DNA from: JBGRQA01 sp041725895
Lineage (GTDB): Bacteria; Bacteroidota; Bacteroidia; Bacteroidales; Marinifilaceae
DNA length: 64,000 nt
NCBI GenBank assembly: GCA_041725895.1
Contig: JBGRQA010000007.1
Location: 1 to 64,000 of the forward strand
Reading direction: 5' to 3'
Positions within the stretch are counted from its first letter, which is position 1. Each line of letters starts with the position of its first letter. The notes below the pieces were generated by a model. The model made no database searches. It was given only the letters and a program-made list of their open reading frames with translations, and was not told the DNA's origin. A program made the translations under genes and the position numbers. Shown here piece by piece: positions 10,622 to 19,760 of this stretch.

Positions 10622-13600
10622 CTAATTCATCAGGTAAGGCACAACAGTTTTGGTTGAAAAGGTGACTTTATTGATTCCCGGCAAAACATACTGTACCTGC
10701 ACATCGTAGCGCCCCTTAAGCTGGAAGGGAAAATGACCATTGAGCAAGTTCCCCAAACGAACATTATTAGGTTGCAGGGAAGCCCGGGCCACTTTGTTGC
10801 GCAAATCTTTGTAATCCTCATATACCACTGCAGCCAGATTGTAATTCAAATTGATGTATGGCGAATAGGTCACCGGATCATCATCTGTAAAATTGGAAGC
10901 CTTAATAACAGGATCGTCAATATCCTGGGAAATTTCCACTGCACGAACCGGAGGAGTTCCTAATATCTCAGGTTTTCGCCAATCAATTGTATATTTTCCG
11001 GCCAAAGGATATTCACTATAGAGCAATGGATTCAAATAGTGTCTAAACCATCTGTTGTTCTTTTGAGCTACAAACTGAAGCATTGGCTGGTACAAATCAC
11101 CACCCTTCATCTCAAATTTTCCAAAGGCTTCTTTGGACTTCAGCATTACCCCTGCCTGGTATACCCCAACATGAACAGGCCACTCCCAGCTGTTTCCATA
11201 TCGCACTTGTCGGTACTTCTCCTTAAAAGTTCGGTACAAACTGGTTCGGAAATAACTCTCGAAAATTGTCTTCTCCTCAACGGTAGAAATTGTACTTCCC
11301 TCCTCAGCCTTGCGGTTGTTTATGGTTGCGTCCTCACCTCCCTTTTGTTTAACCACCACGTTGGCATCCAGTTTTCCGGCTTCGAATTTTGGAATGTTTA
11401 CCACCTGAAGCTGATAAATTGAATTGGTGTTCAACCCTTTGGGAATAGCAAAATTCACAGTACGATCGGTATAGGATATATTCCCCATCAAAGCACTTCC
11501 GTTTTTGCGAGTCATTCTCATCTTTTGATCCCATTTCTTATCGGGAACAAACAGATAGGGTTGCCCCTTTTTCAACTTAATGTAACCGGCTCCATACTCG
11601 TCTTTGTAGAAATTGAACTGATTCATCACTGGGTAACTATAAGCTACGTTTTTAGCCGGAATGTGATTGGGAGCCTTTCCTGTTTTGAACACTCCTTTCA
11701 CTTCCTGTGTCTGATCCTTCAAACTTTTCCATACTCCCCCGATGTTCTCTTCAAAACTCACCTTCACTTTGAAGTCAATGGTCTTTTCAGGAGGTAAAAT
11801 ATCCAGGGAGTTAAAGATCGCTACATCGTGGTTTTCGTTCCACTCGATGTTCCCTTCAATCAATTTTCCATCTGCCTTAAGGCTCATTTCATCCAACTTC
11901 ACCCGAAATTTCTTCTCCACCTCATCCAGATCGATCATTTCGAAGGTTTTTCCCACTTCCATATTGAATACAGCCTGGAAGGCGGAGAAAACATCCACTT
12001 CTGCAGTTCCAGACTTAGGAGTCACATCGGAAATTACCTCCAACTCATCCAGTACACTACCGCCCACTAACTCACATTTGTCGCCAATCTCCACTTCAAA
12101 TTTACACCTTCCTTTAACCAGACCTCCCAGCACACTGTAGTGTCCGCCTACAATTCCTCTCATCCAAAGCGGGTTTGGCAATTGGGCCTGAAGCAAGGTT
12201 GCAGCGCCAATATCCAGAATGTGAAACTTCTTTCTTTTTCCAAACACCTTCACCTTTATACCAATTTCACCATCCATATAGGCATAAGCTTGTCCGTTAG
12301 CATACCATCCGTTGATCCCGGGAGCGTCTCCACTTCCCTTACATCTAACTTTGTTACCGTAATTCTTAAGCATAATATCGAAACCTGCCCCTGCATCAAA
12401 ATGCCCGTAGAACATTAAAAAGCTAAGGTTTCCTGTACTAATGCTCAACCTTGAACCAAAAGCGAATCCTTTACCTGCACCAAGGGCATTAAAATCCCGC
12501 ATGTAATCCAGGTCATCAGCACCAAGAATTTCACCCACCTCATCCGGTGGTGCAGGACTACCTAATACCTTTGTTCCTGCCATAAAGTAACTTTCAGTTT
12601 TGAGAATTCGCATCAACTTCACGCCCATGGGATCGTCCGGAGTTCCCATATAGAAGTACCAATCCTTCGGATCATAATGAAGCACCGACCAACCGGCTCG
12701 TCCTCCGGGACCAATTCCCTTAATCACACCACCAGGGACATTCAGGAAAACATCAAAAGTTCCGTGTAAGGTTTTATTAGGAAAATCATACTTCACCTTA
12801 ACCTTGGCTGCCAATGCCGAGAGATCTGCTATTTTCTCCCTGGGGCCAAATAATTGGAGCTGAACTGCACTCAAACCTTTCCCTGCCATTGAATTGATCA
12901 AACCGGGTTTGGCTTTCAATGATTCGGCCATTTTGGCTGTTTTCTCCAATACTTCTTCCACGCCGGGAAGATTCAAAGGGGACAAAAATTTCCCATTCCC
13001 TTCGAAAGAAATATAGTTAAAGCCGCCATTCCTGTTGAATGAAGTTTCGAAAACAGCATCAATAGTCACTGCACTCTTATCAACAGAGGCTATATCTACC
13101 ATAGCTTTTAAACTCAATCCGGCTTCCTTTTCAGGCATATAAACGATACCACTAGGGGAAGCACCAATACTTCCTACACCAGTGGCTGTTTCACTCTGAG
13201 CATTCTCAGGTTTCATAGCACCATTGGGTTTCATCCGGTTGTAGATTCCACCTCCGAAAGTATAAGCATTCAATCCTACAAACATGGGAATTCCGGTTGG
13301 GGTGGAAAGCATACCATCAGCATACCAATAGCGGTAATGGTCTACACTTCCGAACAAAGCACTTGCCTGTAATCGAAATCCCGGGGTAAAAGTAGCATCA
13401 ACAAGTCCCTTGAATCCGGAACCATAGCGAGCATCATTTTTAAACCATTCAGCGTAGCCTTTCAATTTAAAAGCGCCCTGGTCAACATTAATCCCCACCT
13501 TTCCAACATCCAAACCTGCATACTTAAATTTAAAATCGCGAGGTTCCTTTTCAGCCAAAATAACAGCTTCCACAATTCCTCCAAATTGAGAACTGAAATT

Positions 13601-15133
13601 GATATTCATATCCAGTCCCAAACCATAAACATTAGGTTTCCGTTTGTCAAAAGTGATCTTATTAATTTGAATCGGAAACCCACCCAGCTTCTTGGGCTGG
13701 TTTTCCCGTCCCAGCCTGAAAAGGTCGAAATCCAGGTAGGGTTGCTGGGTGGTTAAAGTAAGCCCCTCAAAATATATTTCCCCAATGGTTAAAATGGGCA
13801 TCTTGGGATACATAAAACCGTGAAGCACTGCTTTGGGCCGAAAACGATGATTCTCTACATTCACCTCCAGATAGGAAGCAGGCTCAAGTACAACATCGGA
13901 ATAAAACAAAGGGAAATCCATATTCTCCCGAAGCTTTGCCTTTATCATATACTGATCATTAGGCTGAATCAAAGCTTCGTACCCCAAAATATCTTTCTCG
14001 CTTCCAATTGGGATCCGAATGTCCCCGCTAAAAAATGCTTTCTGCAACTTATTGTATCGTAAACCGACTTCCAGTTCCTCCAATGAGTAGTCCCAACCAC
14101 TCATATCCCCCTCCGCCAAGTCCATCAGGTTTTTACCATAAATATCCCCGGTAAAACCCATCTCATCAATAATCATATTCTTGACACCGATCTCAAGTCT
14201 TACGGTCGAATTCCTCTTGCGAAACTGGCGGGGAAAACTCATGGAGAGTTCCTTTAGATAGAAGCCTTCCCATAGCGGACTATTCTGAGCAGGCATGGAT
14301 GTAGACTGGTAGCCCTCTGGAAATTTCATCCCTGAAGAATTTCGGGTTTCACTAAAATCGAAGGTTGCATCTTTCACATTGAAAACAAATCCCTTCAAAC
14401 CTTTCACCTGGAAAGGATCCATACTCACATCCGCCACAAGATCAGAAAAAGTAGTCAAACTGGTTTCAAAATGCGCTTGAGCAACTTGCTTATTGGTATC
14501 TGCCGGCACAATTAAATTGGAATTGAACAGCAATCTCCCCTGGATTCCCATTCCTGTATAACCATTACAATCCCAGTCGATAAAAGTTCGTTTGTTTTCT
14601 CCAACGAATACCATTGTCACATTCTTGTTAAGCGGAACCGGCTGGTTGCCAATCAACATCAAACGAGCATCACCGGTAAATCCCCCACGGTTGAAACCAA
14701 TCCGGTTGCCCTCAAAACCAATGTTCCGACCGGTTGTAGGCACTTCAATCAAGGCCGAAGCACAGAGTTCTCCTCCTATAGGAATCAAAAACAACGAATC
14801 GATACTAATGGTATAGCTGGCTGGTCCAATCGTTTTGCTTTTTCCCAAGGGAAGATCGAAGGATTTTCGGGAATTGATCAGGCTTTTAAGGTCCCGGAAT
14901 TCGCTCCGTATCTTTTTTGCAATCTGTACGACCTTATTCAATTTCTTTTTAGCCGAAGGCTTTATTGCCAGACCTGATGCAGCCACTGCACGGGCCATGG
15001 CAGAGGTATCCCCTGCCATTTCGTAACAGTACTCTCTACACTCATCATAAGCAAGCAACTCGGCACCATTTCCCGACAGGGAAATAGTAAGCAATAGGGA
15101 TAAAAATAAAATGATTCTCTTGTGTATCGACAT
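10622..15133 (-). CDS. Large secreted protein of unknown function in the adhesin locus
   Basis: The 1503-aa protein begins with a signal peptide (residues 1 to about 23, MSIHKRIILFL...SGNG). I do not recognise a family. After a short helical stretch with Cys pairs (YDECREYCYEM), nearly all of the protein is made of alternating hydrophobic/polar segments typical of long beta-sheet or barrel-like proteins, with repeated phrases such as 'FKGLVDATF', 'LKAMVDIAS' and 'GGGIYNRM'. Around residues 1060-1180 there is an Ig-like segment (ISDVTPKSGTAEV), and the last 300 residues hold Trp/Tyr-rich stretches. There is no sorting domain. The gene sits between an outer-membrane barrel gene and the FN3 protein gene, all on the minus strand. 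In Flavobacterium johnsoniae a large protein, SprD, accompanies SprB; an analogous helper role is inference only. Confidence 0.75.
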   Translation of the reverse strand: MSIHKRIILFLSLLLTISLSGNGAELLAYDECREYCYEMAGDTSAMARAVAASGLAIKPSAKKKLNKVVQIAKKIRSEFRDLKSLINSRKSFDLPLGKSKTIGPASYTISIDSLFLIPIGGELCASALIEVPTTGRNIGFEGNRIGFNRGGFTGDARLMLIGNQPVPLNKNVTMVFVGENKRTFIDWDCNGYTGMGIQGRLLFNSNLIVPADTNKQVAQAHFETSLTTFSDLVADVSMDPFQVKGLKGFVFNVKDATFDFSETRNSSGMKFPEGYQSTSMPAQNSPLWEGFYLKELSMSFPRQFRKRNSTVRLEIGVKNMIIDEMGFTGDIYGKNLMDLAEGDMSGWDYSLEELEVGLRYNKLQKAFFSGDIRIPIGSEKDILGYEALIQPNDQYMIKAKLRENMDFPLFYSDVVLEPASYLEVNVENHRFRPKAVLHGFMYPKMPILTIGEIYFEGLTLTTQQPYLDFDLFRLGRENQPKKLGGFPIQINKITFDKRKPNVYGLGLDMNINFSSQFGGIVEAVILAEKEPRDFKFKYAGLDVGKVGINVDQGAFKLKGYAEWFKNDARYGSGFKGLVDATFTPGFRLQASALFGSVDHYRYWYADGMLSTPTGIPMFVGLNAYTFGGGIYNRMKPNGAMKPENAQSETATGVGSIGASPSGIVYMPEKEAGLSLKAMVDIASVDKSAVTIDAVFETSFNRNGGFNYISFEGNGKFLSPLNLPGVEEVLEKTAKMAESLKAKPGLINSMAGKGLSAVQLQLFGPREKIADLSALAAKVKVKYDFPNKTLHGTFDVFLNVPGGVIKGIGPGGRAGWSVLHYDPKDWYFYMGTPDDPMGVKLMRILKTESYFMAGTKVLGSPAPPDEVGEILGADDLDYMRDFNALGAGKGFAFGSRLSISTGNLSFLMFYGHFDAGAGFDIMLKNYGNKVRCKGSGDAPGINGWYANGQAYAYMDGEIGIKVKVFGKRKKFHILDIGAATLLQAQLPNPLWMRGIVGGHYSVLGGLVKGRCKFEVEIGDKCELVGGSVLDELEVISDVTPKSGTAEVDVFSAFQAVFNMEVGKTFEMIDLDEVEKKFRVKLDEMSLKADGKLIEGNIEWNENHDVAIFNSLDILPPEKTIDFKVKVSFEENIGGVWKSLKDQTQEVKGVFKTGKAPNHIPAKNVAYSYPVMNQFNFYKDEYGAGYIKLKKGQPYLFVPDKKWDQKMRMTRKNGSALMGNISYTDRTVNFAIPKGLNTNSIYQLQVVNIPKFEAGKLDANVVVKQKGGEDATINNRKAEEGSTISTVEEKTIFESYFRTSLYRTFKEKYRQVRYGNSWEWPVHVGVYQAGVMLKSKEAFGKFEMKGGDLYQPMLQFVAQKNNRWFRHYLNPLLYSEYPLAGKYTIDWRKPEILGTPPVRAVEISQDIDDPVIKASNFTDDDPVTYSPYINLNYNLAAVVYEDYKDLRNKVARASLQPNNVRLGNLLNGHFPFQLKGRYDVQVQYVLPGINKVTFSTKTVVPYLMN

Positions 15134-15205
15134 GACTATAATCTTGTTTCCTTCAATATTGTATTAACTGCATCTCCAATTACAGTACTACATCCACTCC
15201 ATCCG

Positions 15206-16981
15206 CTAAAAGCTGTAATTGTATCCCAAACTAGCTGTAAATTCAGCAAATTTTTTCTCCTCATTCCGATTCATGTAATTCATTCCAATCGTGAAATTAT
15301 GTTTCTTTAAAGCATAGGAACAATTGTATCGAATTACATAGATCCGATTCAATATTTTACTGTTTTGATAGGAGCGATTCCATGATCCACTAAGGCTACT
15401 CCTCAAATTTTTCTTAAATACTTTTGAAACACTCAACGTAGGTCCCAGCGTCAAAGCATCCCCTGTTTCCATCTCATTGTAATTGGTATTTAACGAAGAG
15501 GACAACGACAAGCGACTAGCCTTCCAACTTATGGAGTAAGTAATTCCGGAATTATAAAACCGGGTTCCAGCACTCTTCTTTTTTCCTTCCTGTTTCTCCG
15601 ATGCGATTTGAACATTGAAGTTCGCATTGATATTTTGCCGGGTATTGGCATTTTTTAAATCTCCGAGAGCATGAGAAACCGATAAGGATACATTTTGAGA
15701 TATTTGCGTAAAATCCAATGTATCATAAACCTGCTGCTGATTTACGGCATTGATATCCTCAAAATCGGAACGAATGTTTGAGAAAGATGTATAATTGGAA
15801 TAGGATAAACTGATATTGGTACCCGCACCAGCCTGCAATCCCAAATTCAGTGATCCCACCATGTTATTCATACTTGACTTCTTCTCCTTTTTTAAATCGT
15901 TGCGTTGCAAGCCCCCATTGGCTGATACACTCAAGTGTCCTTTAAAAAACTGCTTACTTGCCGTAAGGGAAATATTCTCCATATCATTGGTAAAATAGTA
16001 AGCTCCCAATGTTTGGTAATCCGGATCAACCCGCTCGTATTGCATCCCCAGTGAAAAATCATTATCCCGGTAAGCAACATCTGTCTTAAAGGCAGTAAAC
16101 ACAGAACTGGAAGCATTGGCATTCATCACACCGTTGGCTAAATTAAAGATGCCAAAATTCCCTCCGTCCCGCTCTTCAAGTCGGGTATCACGAGTGAGCA
16201 AACTACTTGTAACATCCGCACCTATGAATACCTTATCAAAAAGACTTTTCCTAATCCCCAATCCCAGCACCAAATTTTCCATAGGAGTAACCTCGGTATT
16301 CTCTGGAATTTTCTTAACGGAATTCTTATCGTCTTTCGCTCCAAAAACAATTAAATTCACCTCATCCCCCTGATCACGATAACCCAATTTCATTCCATAG
16401 CCCATTCGTTTATAGGAAAACATCGCTTCCTTTTCATCGGATAGAGGTTCTTCGGCCTTTCGTAATCGACCAACCATAAAGCTGGCATTAAATTTTCCTG
16501 GCGGAGTTAACTCTGCTCCTCCACCCAAAAAACTATGTCCACTCAAGCTGTAGGGAGAAAAGGTCATCGAGGAATAACCAGCGTATAGTTTCACCCATTT
16601 ATAGGTAGGGGTCAATCCAATCTGATTGAAACTCACCCCATGCGACAGATCCACTTCCTGATTAGAATAAGTAAAACTTAATGGAATGGACCACTCCTCA
16701 AAAAGAGCAATATTTAGATTTCCGGACAAATAGTAAGTATGAGCATCCTTTCGACGACTGATCCCCATAGCTGAATAGTTGACATTATTTGCACTAAAAC
16801 TCCCGCTAACACTTACTTTTTTACTATTGAGAATGTTATCCACATCCTGAGCCCTAAGTCCGTTTATTCCCGCTATCTGAAAAAAGAAAACACAACAAAA
16901 CATAAAGAAAGATTTAAGTCTTCTCCTTGTTTTCGCCCCACATCGACCAAAGGAATTGATTTCGTAAACAATCCTTCTCAT
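15206..16981 (-). CDS. Predicted outer-membrane beta-barrel protein
   Basis: The 591-aa protein has an N-terminal basic stretch, a hydrophobic core (SFFMFCCVFFFQIAG) and a probable signal peptidase site at LRAQ near residue 45. A start at the Met in SFFMFCC is a possible alternative. The mature part is rich in alternating aromatic/polar strands (NLGLQAGAGTNISLSYSNY, FKTDVAYRDNDFSLGMQYERV) and ends in Tyr-Ser-Phe, as many outer-membrane barrels do. No named family is recognised. The gene begins 3 nt after the stop of the PorP/SprF-OmpA gene, so the two are translationally linked, and 72 bp separate it from the 1503-aa protein gene. Together this suggests an outer-membrane component of the adhesin export or anchoring apparatus. 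Membrane location is inferred from composition, not from homology. Confidence 0.7.
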   Translation of the reverse strand: MRRIVYEINSFGRCGAKTRRRLKSFFMFCCVFFFQIAGINGLRAQDVDNILNSKKVSVSGSFSANNVNYSAMGISRRKDAHTYYLSGNLNIALFEEWSIPLSFTYSNQEVDLSHGVSFNQIGLTPTYKWVKLYAGYSSMTFSPYSLSGHSFLGGGAELTPPGKFNASFMVGRLRKAEEPLSDEKEAMFSYKRMGYGMKLGYRDQGDEVNLIVFGAKDDKNSVKKIPENTEVTPMENLVLGLGIRKSLFDKVFIGADVTSSLLTRDTRLEERDGGNFGIFNLANGVMNANASSSVFTAFKTDVAYRDNDFSLGMQYERVDPDYQTLGAYYFTNDMENISLTASKQFFKGHLSVSANGGLQRNDLKKEKKSSMNNMVGSLNLGLQAGAGTNISLSYSNYTSFSNIRSDFEDINAVNQQQVYDTLDFTQISQNVSLSVSHALGDLKNANTRQNINANFNVQIASEKQEGKKKSAGTRFYNSGITYSISWKASRLSLSSSLNTNYNEMETGDALTLGPTLSVSKVFKKNLRSSLSGSWNRSYQNSKILNRIYVIRYNCSYALKKHNFTIGMNYMNRNEEKKFAEFTASLGYNYSF

Positions 16982-16984
16982 AAC

Positions 16985-18376
16985 TTACCTGTAAATGACA
17001 AATTTGATTCGACGATTTTTCAACCGCTCCTGCCCCACCGCATTTGGCACAAGGGGGTTGGCATTCCCTTTTCCAAAGTAGTCTATCCGACTCCGTTCAA
17101 TTCCCTGCTCCTCAAAATAATTTGAAAGCACCTCGGCCCGATGAACAGAAACTTCCAGATTTTTAGCATTATTTGCCAGCAGGTCAGTATAAACATAGAT
17201 ATGAACAATGGACTTCTTATACCTATTCATATATTCCACCATAGAATCCGCAAATTTTTTCAGACCTGGATCAATAATAGCATGCTGATCAACCGTGGTA
17301 AAATCCCAATAAACATCCTTCCAGATAAACTCTTCCTTCTTCTTTCGCAACAGTTTACTAGTACGTTTAATTCTTTTGGCAAGACTTTTTCTGGATTTAC
17401 GACCAAAGGTTTTATGTAAAGAGAGCATAATCTCATTACCACTCATATAGGAAGTATTAATTTTAGAGGCGTTAATCGTACGTCCAAAACGAATTGAATA
17501 ATAGGGTTGAGAAAACTCCAATGCGAAAGAATACATTCGATCAACAACATACCTGGGAATTAAAGAAACACTACCTTCTCCAAACAAAGTGGAGTTTGCT
17601 TTCTTCCATGAATAATTCATGTTCACCCCAAAATTGAGCCATTCATCATCTCCAATGAATCGAAAATCTCCATCGGTCAGTAAATGCAAATTATTCTTTA
17701 TTCGCCAATTGTAACCAAACTGTACTCCATATTGATAATCCAAACGGGCACCGTTCTCTGTATCGGAGGTGTACACCGGTCGATTTAAATTGCTCACCGA
17801 TGCTCCCAAAAAGTAACGAGTTCCTGAATCGCTATAGCTTTTCTGCAGGAGAATCCCGGAATTCCAGGAGGAATAGCCACCCGATACATCTTTAAAGTCT
17901 TCATTAACTGCCAAAGTCGGATCAAATCCTTTCCCTATTACATACTGACTTCCTGTCGTGAAATTGCCGGTATCGAAAAAACGTTGCAACACCTGCCAGG
18001 AAACCCCTGCCCCAAAACTCAAATCCGTCGCAATTTTCAATTTGTAAGCAAAGGAAAAGGCAAAACTTTCCTCCTTGATCAAATCCTGAGGAGACAATTC
18101 ATCCGAAAGAAATGATATACCAATAGCTCCAAGATGCCCGTCTTCTTCCCTATTAATTACCGGCACCAATCCAGTAAGAACAGAGGAAGAAAATTTAGGT
18201 CCCGATTGTATTTTTTGAATCCTGTTGTAAAAATTAAAGTAGGCCTGAGAAGAATAACTAACAAAGGAAGGATTGAACTGCAACGGAGCTTGTTCGTAAT
18301 TGATCAGAGGCATATTCTGAGCAAAAACACTACCTGTTCCTAACATTAGCAGGAGCATGAGAATTTGTTTTTTCAT
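16985..18376 (-). CDS. PorP/SprF-family T9SS membrane protein fused to an OmpA-like domain
   Basis: Start chosen at ATG 18376, giving 463 aa, because a good signal peptide (MKKQILMLLLMLGTGSVFAQ) begins there; the open frame extends 46 codons further upstream without signal character. The mature N-terminus (MPLINYEQAPLQFNPSF) and the barrel-like strands match the PorP/SprF family, which in Bacteroidota are outer-membrane partners for T9SS export of SprB-type adhesins. From about residue 350 the protein changes to an OmpA-like peptidoglycan-binding domain: WDFTTVDQHAIIDPG, VSVHRAEVL, YFGKGNANP and a closing NRRIKFV, with the conserved Arg residues in place. It is the first gene of the minus-strand five-gene set. 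The fusion would tie the export partner directly to the cell wall. Family assignment is solid; the specific cargo is inferred. Confidence 0.85.
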   Translation of the reverse strand: MKKQILMLLLMLGTGSVFAQNMPLINYEQAPLQFNPSFVSYSSQAYFNFYNRIQKIQSGPKFSSSVLTGLVPVINREEDGHLGAIGISFLSDELSPQDLIKEESFAFSFAYKLKIATDLSFGAGVSWQVLQRFFDTGNFTTGSQYVIGKGFDPTLAVNEDFKDVSGGYSSWNSGILLQKSYSDSGTRYFLGASVSNLNRPVYTSDTENGARLDYQYGVQFGYNWRIKNNLHLLTDGDFRFIGDDEWLNFGVNMNYSWKKANSTLFGEGSVSLIPRYVVDRMYSFALEFSQPYYSIRFGRTINASKINTSYMSGNEIMLSLHKTFGRKSRKSLAKRIKRTSKLLRKKKEEFIWKDVYWDFTTVDQHAIIDPGLKKFADSMVEYMNRYKKSIVHIYVYTDLLANNAKNLEVSVHRAEVLSNYFEEQGIERSRIDYFGKGNANPLVPNAVGQERLKNRRIKFVIYR

Positions 18377-18666
18377 CGTTCTTTTTATTAAGGCATTTTT
18401 ATTCCCCCGGAGCTCCCGCAACAATCGAAAAACACCTCTTAATTTATTTATCAGACATGAATTAAACACTGTCCATAATTTTATCGCAATAATAATAGTT
18501 TTATGAAAAACCACAAAACTTTTAGGTCAACATAATTTTACAAATCACACATCTTATATCCTATTCAGACATCAAAACCACACACTATTAATATGTTAGA
18601 TTGAATACAATAACATTCCCTATCCCACTGATATTTCTAAAAAATTGCACTTTCACATATTCATAT

Positions 18667-18696
18667 ATTGTTTATCCCATATTTGTTATATCTTTG
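18667..18696 (+). promoter_or_regulatory. Predicted Bacteroidota-type promoter
   Basis: A perfect TAnnTTTG -7 box (TATCTTTG, 18689-18696) lies 18 nt after ATTG (18667-18670), which matches 3 of 4 bases of the -33 TTTG element. It would start transcription near 18703, about 38 nt before the gene at 18741. Confidence 0.6.
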
Positions 18697-18740
18697 AACA
18701 TAAATTTTGAAACACAACAACACCTAACTATCAGTAGTTT

Positions 18741-19679
18741 ATGTTCAGATTTTTATTCTTCTTATGCTTTTTAACTGGCACTCTCAACGCCCAGTATCTT
18801 TCTGCTCAAATGAGAAAAAATCAATCGGTAACCGATTTTTTCCAGGCTGTAAGACAAGAGCCCAATAAATATCATCGGTTACCTAAACTGGAAGGGGAAC
18901 CCAACAAAATTGAAATCATCCAACAACTGAAAACCTATCAACTAGACTCAATCAGTGGAATCAGAAAATATTCGTATCAACTGGCCCACCAAATTGGACA
19001 ACTCCAGCACGACACACTGCTTAAACAAACCATCGTTAATTTTCTCCTGCAAGGATTCCATGACAAGGACACAGGAATTTGTGGCATTGTAAGCGATTTA
19101 CTAAAGGAATATCCTCCTGCATTTTACTCCAACAATGCCAGATCTCAAATACTGGAATTACTCCCAATGGCTCCCCCATACTATTCTGAGCTTATCAAAC
19201 TGGCTGGATATATTCATCCCCAATCAGCTCCACTCCTATTGGAAGAACTATTGGCCTCTCGCGTAATTAAACGAAATACAGACAGATGGGCAGCACATCT
19301 GGCACTAGCTCGAATGAATGATAAAACTTCCATATCCTACTGTGTACAACAAATAAAAAAACAGGAGGTAGATGATGACCTAGTGTACGATGTTCTTCCG
19401 GATTTAATTTATACTCATCAGCGAGAAAGTATTGACTATTTGATAGAACTTCTGAACAGCGATGAAAAGAATTGTGAGACGGCTGACCCGGAATCTGATG
19501 TCAAGATCACTTGCGCCTACCGGGTAATGGAATACCTGGTTCCGGTCATCCGTAATTTCCCTCTGCATTTAAATGCAAGCGGAGACGTAAATACTGAAGA
19601 CTACCGGGAGGCATTGCTTATAGCGAGAGAGTGGTTTTTACAAAATCCGAATTATCAAATCATTCGAGACCAATATTAG
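18741..19679 (+). CDS. Secreted helical-repeat (HEAT-like) protein
   Basis: The 312-aa protein has a signal peptide (MFRFLFFLCFLTGTLNAQ). The rest is predicted mostly helical, with paired amphipathic helices that look like HEAT-type repeats (LPMAPPYYSELIKLAGYIH, SAPLLLEELLAS, DRWAAHLALARMNDKTSISYC, DVLPDLIYTHQRESIDYLIELL). Four Cys residues in the second half could form disulfides. I do not recognise a named family, and there is no sorting domain or lipobox. It follows a good promoter match and stands 81 bp before the VCBS/type B sorting-domain gene on the same strand, so the two may be cotranscribed. A protein-protein interaction scaffold in the periplasm is the most that can be inferred. 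Confidence 0.75.
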   Translation: MFRFLFFLCFLTGTLNAQYLSAQMRKNQSVTDFFQAVRQEPNKYHRLPKLEGEPNKIEIIQQLKTYQLDSISGIRKYSYQLAHQIGQLQHDTLLKQTIVNFLLQGFHDKDTGICGIVSDLLKEYPPAFYSNNARSQILELLPMAPPYYSELIKLAGYIHPQSAPLLLEELLASRVIKRNTDRWAAHLALARMNDKTSISYCVQQIKKQEVDDDLVYDVLPDLIYTHQRESIDYLIELLNSDEKNCETADPESDVKITCAYRVMEYLVPVIRNFPLHLNASGDVNTEDYREALLIAREWFLQNPNYQIIRDQY

Positions 19680-19760
19680 TTCGATAAATCCAACAAAAAA
19701 ACAGTAACGTAATATCAACCGGAACAATTTGTTCCGGCTCAATAATTCACCAATTTTCCT

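Noticed and set aside
18377..18514. N-terminal extension of the PorP/SprF protein by 46 codons
   Set aside because: A normal signal peptide starts at ATG 18376; with the extension it would be internal.
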